64,000 nucleotides of DNA from JAEUOS01 sp046160545 (GTDB taxonomy: Bacteria; Pseudomonadota; Gammaproteobacteria; Burkholderiales; JAEUOS01), in NCBI GenBank assembly GCA_046160545.1, contig JBJXGS010000184.1, positions 1-64,000 of the forward strand, read 5' to 3'. Under the pieces are notes generated by a model, which had not been told where the DNA came from, made no database searches, and saw only the letters and a list, made by a program, of their open reading frames with translations. Shown in pieces: positions 18,944 to 29,335 of the stretch. Each line of letters begins with the position of its first letter. Position 1 is the stretch's first letter. Both the position numbers and the translations under genes were made by a program.

Positions 18944-19713
18944 TGGCGCGCGCTTTCCGGTACGACCACAGTTGCAGTACCGAATCCGAGTTCGCGGATG
19001 CGGTCGCGCGCCGCCTCGGCGGCGTCGCGGGCGGCGAAAGGCCCGGCGCGCACTCGGGTGCGTTCGCCTTCACGGCTTGTCACTTTTTCGGTGTAGGTGC
19101 GAAACCCGGCGGCCTGGAGCTTTTCGCGCGCTTCGCGCAGCTTGTCTTCGGTGCTGAAGGCACCTACCTGGACAGCGAATCCCGCACCTGCCGGCGGCAC
19201 ACGGCCTTCCAGGATTGCGGCGGCACGTTGTGCATCACTCTTTGCCGGGGGTTCGCCCTTGGCCTCCGGTTTTACCGGGGCTGCGGGCGCGGCACCTTTC
19301 GCGGCCTCGCCTTTGGCTGCTGCCTCCGCCTTGCGCGGCGCTTCCGGTTTGGCTGTCGGGCCGCTCTTGGCGGGCGCGTCCGCTTTAGGCTGCGGCGGCG
19401 AGGCTGCGGGATCGATGCGGGGCACTGCCGGCTTGGGTATCTCGGGCAGCTTTGTCGCCGTACCGCTCTCGCGCGGCGCGGCGGGTTCGACCACTCCTGG
19501 CTTGACCGCAGCGGCAGCGGGAGGCTTGGCTGGCAGGACGTCCTGGCTCGGGATGTGTATCGAGACCTCGCTGTCGACGCCTTTGCGTTCGCTGTCGAAA
19601 ATCATCGGCAGCGCGATCACGGCGGCCAGCACCAGCGCGATGGCGCCGATCAGGCGGCGGCGGGCGCGGCGCACAAGAGGGGAGACTTCATTTGCGGACT
19701 CGGGAGCCGCCAT
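18940..19713 (-). CDS. SPOR-domain protein (DedD-like)
   Basis: A single-pass inner-membrane protein of 257 residues. A basic N-terminus (VRRARRRL) precedes the helix at about 21-40. A long Pro/Ala/Lys periplasmic linker then leads to a SPOR domain (about 172-250: 'FAVQVGAFSTEDKLREAREKL', 'RVRAGPFAARDAAEAA') that binds denuded septal peptidoglycan. A cell-division role like DedD is likely. It overlaps folC upstream by 26 bases and cvpA downstream by four. Confidence 0.9.
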   Translation of the reverse strand: MAAPESANEVSPLVRRARRRLIGAIALVLAAVIALPMIFDSERKGVDSEVSIHIPSQDVLPAKPPAAAAVKPGVVEPAAPRESGTATKLPEIPKPAVPRIDPAASPPQPKADAPAKSGPTAKPEAPRKAEAAAKGEAAKGAAPAAPVKPEAKGEPPAKSDAQRAAAILEGRVPPAGAGFAVQVGAFSTEDKLREAREKLQAAGFRTYTEKVTSREGERTRVRAGPFAARDAAEAARDRIRELGFGTATVVVPESARQ

Positions 19714-21049
19714 CGTCGGAGGGGATACCGGGAGAAGGGCGGCGCAGCGCCTGGGAAACTGCGGCGACTGTCAGGAATGAACCGAAGACCACGATTCTAT
19801 CACCCTCGCTGGCGGCACCTTGTGCGGCTGCAAATGCGGTGACGGGATCGGCGTACTCGTAAATCTCCCCTGCGACGCCGCCAGCACGCAAGGCGCGTGC
19901 TTGCCTGGATGCGTCGCAACCGCGCGGACCCGGCAGTGCAGCCACATGCCAGCTGTCGATGCGTCCCCCCAGCTGTCGCCCGACGCCGGCGATGTCCTTG
20001 TCGGCCAACATGCCGAACACGGCGTGGGTGTGCGAGGCAAAGCCGATGTTGGAAAGGTTGTCTGCCAGCGCCGCCGCCGCGTGCGGGTTGTGCGCCACAT
20101 CAAGGACGATGACCGGTCGCCCGGGCAGCAACTGGAATCGACCCGGCCATTCGACCGCGAGCAGACCTTCCCGAATCGCCTGCATGGCCACTGGCAAGCG
20201 GTGGCGCAACGCCTCGAGCGCCGCCAATGCCGCCGCGGCGTTGAGCAACTGGTTGGCGCCACGCAGTGCCGGATAGGCCAGGCCATTGCGTGTCAGCGGC
20301 GCCTCGCCTGCTCGATGCATCCAGAATTTCCATTGTGAGACTTGCCGGTCATGCTGACCCGCGTAACCGAAGTCGCGTCCCAGTTGCAGGAGATCGGCAC
20401 CGATCTGTCCTGCTACTTGAGCCACGGTTGCGGGCGGACGCGGGTCGGCGCACACTGCCGGGCGTCCGGCGCGGAACACGTGCGCCTTTTCGAAGCCGAT
20501 GGCCTCGCGCGTTTCGCCCAGATAGTCCTGGTGATCCAGGTCGACACTGGTGAGGATCGCGCAATCCGCATCGATGATGTTGACCGCATCGAGGCGTCCG
20601 CCCAGTCCGATCTCCAGGACCGCGCAGTCCGGCCGCGCCTCGCCAAACACCAGCAGGATCGCAAGGGTCGTGAACTCGAAGTAGGTCAGCGCCACCGCTT
20701 CGCCGTCGGTACGTGCGGTCTCGACCCGGTGCAGTGCGCGCACCAGCGTGGCGTCATCCACGTCGCGGCCGTCGATGCGCGCGCGCTCGTTGAAACAGAT
20801 GAGATGCGGCGAGGTATACAGGGCGCTGCGATAGCCGGCGGCACGCAGGATCGCGTCAAGCATGGCGCAGGTCGAACCCTTGCCATTGGTGCCTGCGACG
20901 ACGATGACCGGGCAGTCCAGTTGCACGCCGAGGCGCTCGTACACGCGCCGGACGCGGTCCAGGCCCATCGCGATCGAACTGGGATGGGTGCTCTCGACGT
21001 AGGTCAGCCAGTCGGCCAGGGGGGCGCCTGGCCCGGGTGCAACACCCAT
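19688..21049 (-). CDS. folC: Bifunctional folylpolyglutamate / dihydrofolate synthase
   Basis: Mur-ligase-like ATPase (453 residues) that adds glutamate to dihydropteroate and folates. The P-loop GTNGKGST is at 53-60, followed by 'SPHLICFNERARIDG', the dihydropteroate-binding region, and the Mur-ligase C domain with 'VAHNPHAA'. The start MGVAPGP was chosen because residues just after it ('LADWLTYVE') align with the family. An in-frame start at 21151 exists but the extra 34 codons lie over the end of dnaB. The 3' end overlaps the SPOR gene by 26 bases. Confidence 0.94.
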   Translation of the reverse strand: MGVAPGPGAPLADWLTYVESTHPSSIAMGLDRVRRVYERLGVQLDCPVIVVAGTNGKGSTCAMLDAILRAAGYRSALYTSPHLICFNERARIDGRDVDDATLVRALHRVETARTDGEAVALTYFEFTTLAILLVFGEARPDCAVLEIGLGGRLDAVNIIDADCAILTSVDLDHQDYLGETREAIGFEKAHVFRAGRPAVCADPRPPATVAQVAGQIGADLLQLGRDFGYAGQHDRQVSQWKFWMHRAGEAPLTRNGLAYPALRGANQLLNAAAALAALEALRHRLPVAMQAIREGLLAVEWPGRFQLLPGRPVIVLDVAHNPHAAAALADNLSNIGFASHTHAVFGMLADKDIAGVGRQLGGRIDSWHVAALPGPRGCDASRQARALRAGGVAGEIYEYADPVTAFAAAQGAASEGDRIVVFGSFLTVAAVSQALRRPSPGIPSDDGGSRVRK

Positions 21050-21068
21050 GGTCGGCCCGGCTAGGGAC

Positions 21069-22481
21069 TCAGTACGCGCCGGTCCGGGCAAGATTCTCGA
21101 ACTTGGTGTATTCGCCCAGGAACGCCAGCTCGACCTTGCCGATCGGCCCATTGCGCTGCTTGCCGATGATCACCTCGGCCACACCCTTCGCGTTCTGGTT
21201 GTCGGGGTTGTAGACCTCATCACGGTAGATGAACAGGATGACGTCGGCATCCTGCTCGATAGCGCCTGACTCGCGCAGATCGCTCATCATCGGCCGCTTG
21301 TCCTGACGTTGCTCCAGGCTGCGATTCAACTGCGACAGTGCGACCACCGGCACGGTGAGTTCCTTGGCAAGGGCCTTGAGGGAGCGCGATATTTCGGAAA
21401 TCTCGGTGGCGCGGTTCTCGCCTTGCGAACTTGCCGACATGAGCTGCAGGTAATCGATGACGATGAGGTCGAGCTTGCCGTAGGTGCGGTGCAGACGGCG
21501 TGCCCGGGCGCGCAACTCCAGGGCGGTCAGCGCGGGTGTCTCGTCGATGTGCAGCTTGGCCGCCTGCAGCCGTTCGAAGGCGGTGGCGAAACGCGAGAAT
21601 TCGCTGTCATCCAGGCGCCCGGTGCGCAGGCGATGCAGGTCGATGCGCCCGATCGAACCCAGCATGCGCATGGCCAGTTGCGAGCCACCCATCTCCATCG
21701 AAAACACGCCCACAATGCCTCCGGCGGTCGCGACGTTTTCGGCGATGTTCAGCGAGAACGCGGTCTTGCCCATCGACGGTCGCCCGGCGACGATCACCAA
21801 ATCGCCGGGCTGCAGGCCCGAGGTCTTGCGGTCGAGGTCGATGAATCCGGTTGCGAGTCCGGTCACGTCCGGACTGTTGGCGTCGTGCAATTCCTGAACG
21901 CGGTCGCGCACCTGGATCAAAAGCGGTCCGATCTCGACAAACCCGGCGCGTCCGCGCGCGCCATCCTCGGCGATCTGGAACACGCGTGACTCTGCTTCGT
22001 CCAGTATCTGCCGCACTTCGCGGCCCTGGCGGTTGAAGACAAGCGTGCCAATCTCGTCGGTGGCTATCAGAAGCTTGCGCAACACCGCCCGATCGCGAAC
22101 GATTTGCGCGTAGCCGCGGATATTTGCCGAAGAGGGCGTGTTTTGCGCCAGTGCGTTCAGGTAGGCCAGGCCGCCTGCTTCATCGGCCTTCTTCTCGGCG
22201 TCCAGGGATTCGAACACCGTGATGACATCGGCCGGTCGCCCCTTTTCGATCAGGCGCGAGATGTGGCGCCAGATCAGTCGATGATCGGCGCGATAGAAAT
22301 CGTCATCGCGCAGCAGATCGCCAATGCGATCCCAGGACTGGTTGTCAAGCAGCAGGCCTCCCAGGGTCGACTGCTCGGCCTCGATGGAATGTGGCGGGAC
22401 CTTGAGCGCTTCGACTTGAGCGTCTGGGGGCGATGTGTTGCGCGCGACAAGGGTAGGCATGACAGCGGACATGCGGGGCAT
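21069..22481 (-). CDS. dnaB: Replicative DNA helicase DnaB
   Basis: Hexameric 5'-3' helicase of the replisome, 470 residues. The N-terminal collar domain (about 30-130, 'PPHSIEAEQSTLGGLLLDN') and RecA-like motor domain with Walker A GRPSMGKT (233-240), 'IDYLQLM' and 'LSQLNRSLEQRQDKRP' are complete; no intein. A GGAG lies three bases before the chosen ATG; ATGs at 22472 and 22460 and a TTG at 22490 are alternatives. The ribosomal protein operon rpsF-priB-rpsR-rplI precedes it but is separated by a strong terminator. Confidence 0.96.
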   Translation of the reverse strand: MPRMSAVMPTLVARNTSPPDAQVEALKVPPHSIEAEQSTLGGLLLDNQSWDRIGDLLRDDDFYRADHRLIWRHISRLIEKGRPADVITVFESLDAEKKADEAGGLAYLNALAQNTPSSANIRGYAQIVRDRAVLRKLLIATDEIGTLVFNRQGREVRQILDEAESRVFQIAEDGARGRAGFVEIGPLLIQVRDRVQELHDANSPDVTGLATGFIDLDRKTSGLQPGDLVIVAGRPSMGKTAFSLNIAENVATAGGIVGVFSMEMGGSQLAMRMLGSIGRIDLHRLRTGRLDDSEFSRFATAFERLQAAKLHIDETPALTALELRARARRLHRTYGKLDLIVIDYLQLMSASSQGENRATEISEISRSLKALAKELTVPVVALSQLNRSLEQRQDKRPMMSDLRESGAIEQDADVILFIYRDEVYNPDNQNAKGVAEVIIGKQRNGPIGKVELAFLGEYTKFENLARTGAY

Positions 22482-22510
22482 TTTCTCCAATTGGGAGGCA
22501 AATCACAAAC

Positions 22511-22534
22511 AAAAAAGCCGCCCTCTCGGGCGGC
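22511..22534 (-). terminator. Intrinsic terminator after rplI
   Basis: On the minus strand GCCGCCC (22534-22528), loop GAGA and GGGCGGC (22523-22517) form a perfect 7-bp GC stem, followed by TTTTTT (22516-22511). It ends the rpsF operon before dnaB. Confidence 0.95.
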
Positions 22535-22562
22535 CTCTCGCCAAGTGGTTGAATTGCTTGGC

Positions 22563-23015
22563 TTACGCGGCTTCGCCCAGCACCGAAACCTTGATCGTGA
22601 CCACCACGTCGGTATGCAATTGCACGCCGATGTCGTTGTCGCCGACCTGCTTGATCGGGCCTGCAGGCATGCGGATCTGCGATCGCTCGACCTCGAAACC
22701 TTGGCGGACCAGGGCGTCGGAGATGTTGAAGTTGGTCACCGAGCCGAACAGGCGTCCGTCAACACCGGCCTTTTCGGTGATTTGCACCATCAGGCCGTCG
22801 AGCTTGGCTGCCAGCACCTGCGCTGCGGCAAGCTTCTCGCCTGCGACCCGTTCCAGCTCGGCGCGTCGGGCCTCGAACTCGGCCTTGTTCGCCTCGGTGG
22901 CGCGACGCGCCTTTCTTTGCGGAATCAGGAAGTTGCGCGCAAAGCCGTCGCGGACCTTGACGATGTCGCCCAGGTTGCCCAGGTTGGCCACCTTTTCCAT
23001 GAGGATGACTTGCAT
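22563..23015 (-). CDS. rplI: 50S ribosomal protein L9
   Basis: A 150-residue protein that binds 23S rRNA. 'MQVILMEKVANLGNLGDIV' and 'GFARNFLIPQRKA' are the L9 signature; a long helix links it to the C-terminal domain. The ATG at 23015 is chosen over an in-frame start at 23081, which would run into rpsR. It is last in the operon rpsF-priB-rpsR-rplI and is followed by a strong terminator. Confidence 0.97.
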   Translation of the reverse strand: MQVILMEKVANLGNLGDIVKVRDGFARNFLIPQRKARRATEANKAEFEARRAELERVAGEKLAAAQVLAAKLDGLMVQITEKAGVDGRLFGSVTNFNISDALVRQGFEVERSQIRMPAGPIKQVGDNDIGVQLHTDVVVTIKVSVLGEAA

Positions 23016-23028
23016 GGCGGTCTGTCTC

Positions 23029-23328
23029 CTAGCGTACGGTGTGCAGATCGGTATAAGGCAGGAGCGCCAGGTAACGCGCACGCTTGATGGCGTCGGTCAG
23101 CATGCGCTGGAAACCGGACTTGGTGCCGGTCACGCGCGCCGGCATGATCTTGCCGTTCTCCTGGACGAAGTCCTTGAGGACTTCGATGTCCTTGTAGTCG
23201 ATCCACTCCGCCTTGGCGACTGTGAAGCGACAGAACTTCTTGCGCTTGAACAGGCCTTTGTTGGGGTTGTCGCGCTTCTTGGCGCCGGGTTTGCCGAAGC
23301 GGCCGCCTGAACGTCCGGGTGGGGGCAT
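23029..23328 (-). CDS. rpsR: 30S ribosomal protein S18
   Basis: Small-subunit protein of 99 residues; binds 16S rRNA together with S6. 'CRFTVAKAEWIDYKDIEVLKDF' region and 'RQLARA'-equivalent 'KRARYLALLPY' identify it. The N-terminus is extended and basic/glycine-rich. It lies 9 bases from priB and 13 from rplI. Confidence 0.97.
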   Translation of the reverse strand: MPPPGRSGGRFGKPGAKKRDNPNKGLFKRKKFCRFTVAKAEWIDYKDIEVLKDFVQENGKIMPARVTGTKSGFQRMLTDAIKRARYLALLPYTDLHTVR

Positions 23329-23337
23329 GTGATTCTC

Positions 23338-23658
23338 CTAGATGAATTCGATTTCGTTGATGTGCAATACAAGTCTGGAATGGCTTTTTCCGGGGTGTGC
23401 GATGAATCCTTCGGCTCTGACCCGGGACCCTGGGGCGAGATGGGCTAGCTTGCGCGCCGCATCACCCGCCGCCACGGCCCGTATCTCGCAATCGACCTGC
23501 CGGCTGTGGCCAGCTTCGCTCTGGGTCGACTGATGGGACAGGGTCATCTCGACGATCGGAATGCCTGCCGGCGTGTAACGCATCGCGTCGCGGGCGACGA
23601 CGCTGCCATCGATAACGATGCGATTGGTTCCGGATGCCGGCGTCACCCCGGGATTCAA
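23338..23658 (-). CDS. priB: Primosomal replication protein N
   Basis: Dimeric OB-fold single-strand DNA-binding protein (106 residues) of the PriA-dependent replication restart primosome. Its place between rpsF and rpsR and the core 'GIPIVEMTLSHQS' with 'DCEIRAVAAGDAA' support PriB rather than Ssb. The start overlaps the rpsF stop by four bases. Confidence 0.93.
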   Translation of the reverse strand: MNPGVTPASGTNRIVIDGSVVARDAMRYTPAGIPIVEMTLSHQSTQSEAGHSRQVDCEIRAVAAGDAARKLAHLAPGSRVRAEGFIAHPGKSHSRLVLHINEIEFI

Positions 23659-24038
23659 GCGGCCTTGGCCGGCGCCTCCGCGGGCTGCGGAGCGGGACCC
23701 GCGGTCAGGTTCTTGGACTTCTCCTCCTTCATCATCGGGGAGGGGGAGACGTGCGCTTTTTTCATGCGCACCACCAGATGGCGCAGCACGGCATCATTGA
23801 ACTTGAAGCCATGCTCCAGTTCGTCGAGCACTTTCTGGTCGCACTCGATATTCATGAGCACGTAGTGAGCCTTGAAGATCTTGGCAATCGGATAGGCCAG
23901 CTGGCGCCGCCCCCAATCCTCGATGCGATGGATCTTGCCGGCGCCGGCGGTGACCTGTGCGCGATAGCGCTCGACCATCGCGGGGACCTGTTCGCTCTGG
24001 TCCGGATGGACGATAAAGACGATTTCGTAGTGACGCAT
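23655..24038 (-). CDS. rpsF: 30S ribosomal protein S6
   Basis: 127 residues; 'MRHYEIVFIVHPDQSEQVPAMVERY' and 'DWGRRQLAYPIAK' are typical of S6. The C-terminus is a disordered Pro/Ala/Lys tail. AAGGAG lies 6 bases before the ATG. A sigma-70 promoter is positioned about 150 bases upstream, leaving a long leader that could hold the S6:S18 autoregulatory site. Confidence 0.97.
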   Translation of the reverse strand: MRHYEIVFIVHPDQSEQVPAMVERYRAQVTAGAGKIHRIEDWGRRQLAYPIAKIFKAHYVLMNIECDQKVLDELEHGFKFNDAVLRHLVVRMKKAHVSPSPMMKEEKSKNLTAGPAPQPAEAPAKAA

Positions 24039-24129
24039 TGACGCTCCTTGTGGACTAGTTTTGACTAGGCCGCCTCCGCGAACAACGCGCCGTGCCAGGC
24101 GCAATGCGTGAGTGCGGCAAGATTCGCCC

Positions 24130-24143
24130 GGTGGGGCACCACC
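24130..24143 (-). promoter_or_regulatory. Leader hairpin upstream of rpsF, possible S6:S18 site
   Basis: On the minus strand GGTGG (24143-24139), loop TGCC, CCACC (24134-24130) forms a 5-bp hairpin followed immediately by GGGCG. It lies in the ~148-base leader of the rpsF operon. Many bacteria carry a conserved S6:S18-binding RNA in this position, but I cannot confirm that this hairpin is it. Confidence 0.35.
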
Positions 24144-24192
24144 GACGAACGACCCATCAGGCTGACCGTCGAAAAATCGGGCGAAGCCGTTG

Positions 24193-24221
24193 ATTATAGC
24201 GGGAAAGCGCCTTTTGCTCAA
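24193..24221 (-). promoter_or_regulatory. Sigma-70 promoter of the rpsF-priB-rpsR-rplI operon
   Basis: The -35 TTGAGC (24221-24216) and -10 TATAAT (24198-24193) are separated by 17 bases. The expected start is near 24186. The promoter lies back-to-back with the grpE heat-shock promoter, which begins 28 bases away on the other strand. Confidence 0.85.
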
Positions 24222-24248
24222 ATTCATTCAAGAGTTTTCATGCCCGGG

Positions 24249-24274
24249 CTTGAAAGTCCGCGCGGTGCCCCCAT
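24249..24274 (+). promoter_or_regulatory. Sigma-32 (heat shock) promoter of grpE-dnaK-dnaJ
   Basis: An exact match to the consensus: CTTGAAA at 24249-24255, 13 bases, CCCCAT at 24269-24274. The expected transcript start is near 24281, about 70 bases before the grpE ATG. Confidence 0.92.
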
Positions 24275-24351
24275 CATGACTGACCAATGCCCTTTCGCCG
24301 GCAATGGTCTTTTGCTGGTGGCGGGCGAAAAGTCCCTAGTCGGAGTTCCGC

Positions 24352-24942
24352 ATGACCGAAGAAGCCAAGCCCGGGCAGAAGCCTGATGACCTGCCTCCCG
24401 CTGCTGAATCCGCCACGGGAGCGTCGCGTGCAGCCCCCTCAGCCGCGCCCTCGCAACCTCAGACAATCGAGGCGCGTGTGGTCGAACTCGAGGCCGAACT
24501 GGCCCAGGCCCGCGAAGACTTCCTGCGCGCCAAGGCCGAGACTGAAAATACGCGGCGGCGTGCTCAGACCGACATCTCCAATGCCCACAAATACGCGTCC
24601 GAGTCCTTTGCCGAGTCGCTAGTGCCGGTCAAGGACAGCCTGGAGGCGGCATTGGCCGATTCCAGCGCGGCCGTGGAGACCCTGAAAAGTGGGGTCGAAC
24701 TGACCTTGAAGCAGCTTGTCGCGGCCTTCGAACGGGCGCGCATCGTGGAAATCAGCCCGGCCGGCGCCAAGTTCGATCCGCGCTTCCATCAAGCCATTTC
24801 GATGGTCGAAGCCGATACACCCCCCAATCATGTCATCGCGGTTCTGCAAAAGGGCTACCAGCTGCATGAGCGTGTGCTGCGTCCGGCCCTGGTGACAGTC
24901 GCCAAGCCGCGCGAAGGCGCGTCCGCGGGCCCTTCCGCGTAA
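24352..24942 (+). CDS. grpE: Nucleotide exchange factor GrpE
   Basis: Dimeric exchange factor for DnaK (196 residues). The N-terminal 40 residues are Pro/Ala-rich and disordered, followed by a long coiled coil ('VVELEAELAQAREDFLRAKAETENTRRR') and the beta domain ending 'GYQLHERVLRPALVTVAK'. GGAG lies 6 bases before the ATG. First gene of the heat-shock operon; dnaK begins 78 bases downstream. Confidence 0.96.
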   Translation: MTEEAKPGQKPDDLPPAAESATGASRAAPSAAPSQPQTIEARVVELEAELAQAREDFLRAKAETENTRRRAQTDISNAHKYASESFAESLVPVKDSLEAALADSSAAVETLKSGVELTLKQLVAAFERARIVEISPAGAKFDPRFHQAISMVEADTPPNHVIAVLQKGYQLHERVLRPALVTVAKPREGASAGPSA

Positions 24943-24952
24943 TGCGCCGCAG

Positions 24953-24967
24953 CCCTTGAATCAAGGG
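24953..24967. repeat. 15-bp palindrome between grpE and dnaK
   Basis: CCCTTGA, A, TCAAGGG is a perfect inverted repeat with 7-base arms. No T-run follows, so it is not an intrinsic terminator. It may be an mRNA processing or stability hairpin in the operon, or chance. Confidence 0.5.
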
Positions 24968-25020
24968 TCCGGCGACAGCATATTGACCACATTCCTTTTT
25001 CCGAATTCACGGAGACCATC

Positions 25021-26964
<1,944 letters not shown>

Positions 26965-27011
26965 TCGGCCGTAGCGGCGCCTGACGCTTCAGTGGGCGCT
27001 TGGTAAGCAAG

Positions 27012-27059
27012 GCCGGATTGCCGGCGCGGCGTTGCAAGACGCGGCGCCGGCAATCCGGC
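27012..27059. repeat. Large inverted repeat between dnaK and dnaJ
   Basis: Perfect 16-base arms, GCCGGATTGCCGGCGC (27012-27027) and its complement (27044-27059), with a further 4-bp stem GCGT/ACGC inside and a 6-base loop. The RNA would be extremely stable. No T-tract follows on the + strand, so it looks like an mRNA stabiliser or partial attenuator that sets dnaJ below dnaK rather than a full terminator. Confidence 0.9.
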
Positions 27060-27088
27060 GCAGTCGTTCATGTTGACGGGGCAAGCGC

Positions 27089-28222
27089 ATGGCCAAACGG
27101 GACTTCTACGAAATACTCGGTGTCAACCGCGACGCGAGCGACGAGGACATCAAGAAGTCCTATCGCAAGCTCGCCATGAAGCATCACCCCGACCGCAACC
27201 AGGGGGAGGCCTCCAAGGCCGCTGAGGAAAAGTTCAAGGAGGCCAAGGAGGCCTATGAGGTTCTCTCGGACGCATCCAAGCGCCAGGCCTACGACCGCTT
27301 CGGTCACGCGGGAGTCGATCCGTCGGTCGGTGCAGGACCTGGCGCCGGAATGGGCGGCTTCGCCGACGCGTTCGGCGATATCTTCGAAGGCATCTTCGGC
27401 GGCGGCGGCGGCGGGCGCGGTCGCGGCGGCTCGGGGGTATATCGCGGCTCCGACCTGCGCTATAACCTCGAAATCACGCTTGAGCAGGCGGCCCGCGGAT
27501 ACGAGACCAAGATCCGCATTCCCGCGATCGAGGCGTGCGAGACCTGTCATGGTACCGGCGCCAAGCCGGGCACCTCTCCCAAGACCTGCGGCACCTGCAA
27601 CGGTGCGGGGCAGGTACGCATCCAGCAGGGCTTTTTCTCGATCCAGCAGACCTGCCCGAAGTGCCACGGTAGCGGCAAGGTAATCACCGATCCCTGCAAG
27701 AGCTGCGATGGGGCTGGCCGGGTGCGGCGGCAGAAGACGCTGGCGATCAAGATTCCGGCCGGAGTCGACGAAGGCGATCGCATCCGCCTGTCCGGCGAAG
27801 GCGAGCCTGGGGTCAACGGGGGGCCCCCGGGCGACCTATACGTGCAGCTTGCGATCAAGGCGCACACGGTGTTCCAGCGCGAGGGTGACGACCTGCATTG
27901 CGAAATGCCGGTCAGCTTTGCCACCGCAGCCCTGGGCGGGGCGATCGAGATCCCGACGCTCGATGGTGTTGCCGAGATCAAGGTGCCCGGAGAGACGCAG
28001 TCCGGGCGTACCTTCCGCCTGCGCGGCAAGGGCATCAAGGGCGTTCGTTCCAGCCAGCCCGGCGACCTGTATTGCCATGTCGTTCTGGAGACTCCGGTCA
28101 ACCTGACTGCGCGCCAGAAGGAGTTGCTGCGCGAGTTTGAGGACATCAACCGCAAGGACGGCACGCATAGTCCCCGCGAGAAGTCCTTCATGGACAAGGT
28201 CAAGGACTTCTTCAGCGCTTAA
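27089..28222 (+). CDS. dnaJ: Chaperone DnaJ (Hsp40)
   Basis: Co-chaperone of 377 residues that stimulates DnaK ATPase. The J domain carries HPD ('KHHPDRNQG'). A Gly-rich linker ('GGGGGGRGRGG') leads to four zinc-finger CxxCxGxG repeats ('CETCHGTG', 'CGTCNGAG', 'CPKCHGSG', 'CKSCDGAG') and the C-terminal substrate domains. The weak GGGG upstream and the hairpin before it suggest lower output than dnaK. Confidence 0.97.
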   Translation: MAKRDFYEILGVNRDASDEDIKKSYRKLAMKHHPDRNQGEASKAAEEKFKEAKEAYEVLSDASKRQAYDRFGHAGVDPSVGAGPGAGMGGFADAFGDIFEGIFGGGGGGRGRGGSGVYRGSDLRYNLEITLEQAARGYETKIRIPAIEACETCHGTGAKPGTSPKTCGTCNGAGQVRIQQGFFSIQQTCPKCHGSGKVITDPCKSCDGAGRVRRQKTLAIKIPAGVDEGDRIRLSGEGEPGVNGGPPGDLYVQLAIKAHTVFQREGDDLHCEMPVSFATAALGGAIEIPTLDGVAEIKVPGETQSGRTFRLRGKGIKGVRSSQPGDLYCHVVLETPVNLTARQKELLREFEDINRKDGTHSPREKSFMDKVKDFFSA

Positions 28223-28363
28223 GCGCAATCAGGCAGCCCGGGTAACATGCGGGTCCCCTGAAGTGCCGGTTTGATTTCGGCGTGGACGCGCCTGTCGTCC
28301 TTCTTGGCTTGCTTGTGCAGCCTGCGATCATGTTGCGGTGACACGCTATCCGGAGAACAAGTC

Positions 28364-29335
28364 ATGAAACCATCCCTGGTCCGCATCGCCGCTGCGCTCA
28401 TCGCTGCTGGATGCACTGCGCAAGCAGCTGCGCAAGCCTGGCCTGCGCGGCCATTGCGCCTGGTCGTCGGGTTCGCACCAGGGGGAGCCGCCGACTACGT
28501 CGCACGCGCCCTGGCCGATCCCCTGGGGCGCGTGCTCGGTCAGGCCGTCGTGGTCGAGAACCGCGCCGGGGCGGGCTCGTCGATTGCCGCTGACCACGTC
28601 GCCAAGGCAGCGCCTGACGGCTATGCAATCCTGCTCGCGAGTCCGTCGAGCATCTCGGTCAACCCGGCGATCAACCCCAAACTGGGTTATTCAGTGCGCG
28701 ACCTCCTCCCAGTGGCGCGCGTGTCCTCCTCGCCGCTGGTGGTCGCAGTCAATACCGGGCTGGGCGTGAACTCGGTAGCTGCGCTCATCGCCTTGGCGAA
28801 AAAGTCTCCGGGCAAGCTCAACTACGCTACCTCGGGCAATGGCTCGGCGCCGCATCTGTCGGCCGTGCTGTTCAGCCGCCTGGCCCAGGTTGAAATGGTC
28901 CATGTACCCTACAAGGGCGGCGGGCCGGCGGTGCAGTCGGTCGTCGCTGGCGATACGCAGGTCACCTTCGGCACGCCGCCATCGGTCTTGCCGATGGTGC
29001 AGGCGGGCCGGCTCGCGGCACTTGCGATCACCAGCCGCCAACGCTCCAGCCTCGTTCCCGGGGTGCCCGGAATGGTCGAGGCCGGGCTACCGGACTACGA
29101 GATCAGCTTTTGGTACGGCTTGTTCCTGCCGGCAGCAGCGCCGGCCCCGATCGCCAGGCGACTGGCGGAAGCCACTGCGACTGTTCTTACGCAGCCCGAG
29201 ATTCGCCAGGCCTTCTCGCGTGAAGGGACAGAAGTCGCGGGTTCAAAGTCGCCGGAAGACTTCGCCGCCTTTGTGGCCGAGGATGCGAAGTTCTGGGTGC
29301 GCCTGGTCAGCGATGCCAAGTTGAAGCCAGACTGA
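28364..29335 (+). CDS. Tripartite tricarboxylate transporter (Bug family) substrate-binding receptor
   Basis: Periplasmic solute receptor of 323 residues. The signal peptide ends near residue 24 ('AQAAAQA'). 'WPARPLRLVVGFAPGGAADYVAR', 'VVENRAGAGSSIAA' and 'YKGGGPAVQ' are Bug/TctC hallmarks. The ligand is usually a carboxylate; it cannot be predicted here. There are no TctA/TctB membrane genes nearby, so it is one of the orphan Bug proteins typical of Burkholderiales. GGAGA lies 8 bases before the ATG; an upstream in-frame start at 28271 would bury the signal peptide. Confidence 0.92.
   Translation: MKPSLVRIAAALIAAGCTAQAAAQAWPARPLRLVVGFAPGGAADYVARALADPLGRVLGQAVVVENRAGAGSSIAADHVAKAAPDGYAILLASPSSISVNPAINPKLGYSVRDLLPVARVSSSPLVVAVNTGLGVNSVAALIALAKKSPGKLNYATSGNGSAPHLSAVLFSRLAQVEMVHVPYKGGGPAVQSVVAGDTQVTFGTPPSVLPMVQAGRLAALAITSRQRSSLVPGVPGMVEAGLPDYEISFWYGLFLPAAAPAPIARRLAEATATVLTQPEIRQAFSREGTEVAGSKSPEDFAAFVAEDAKFWVRLVSDAKLKPD

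Noticed and set aside
24953..24967. Sigma-32-like -35 (CTTGAAT) before dnaK
   Set aside because: The sequence is part of a 15-bp palindrome and no suitable -10 follows; dnaK is served by the grpE promoter.
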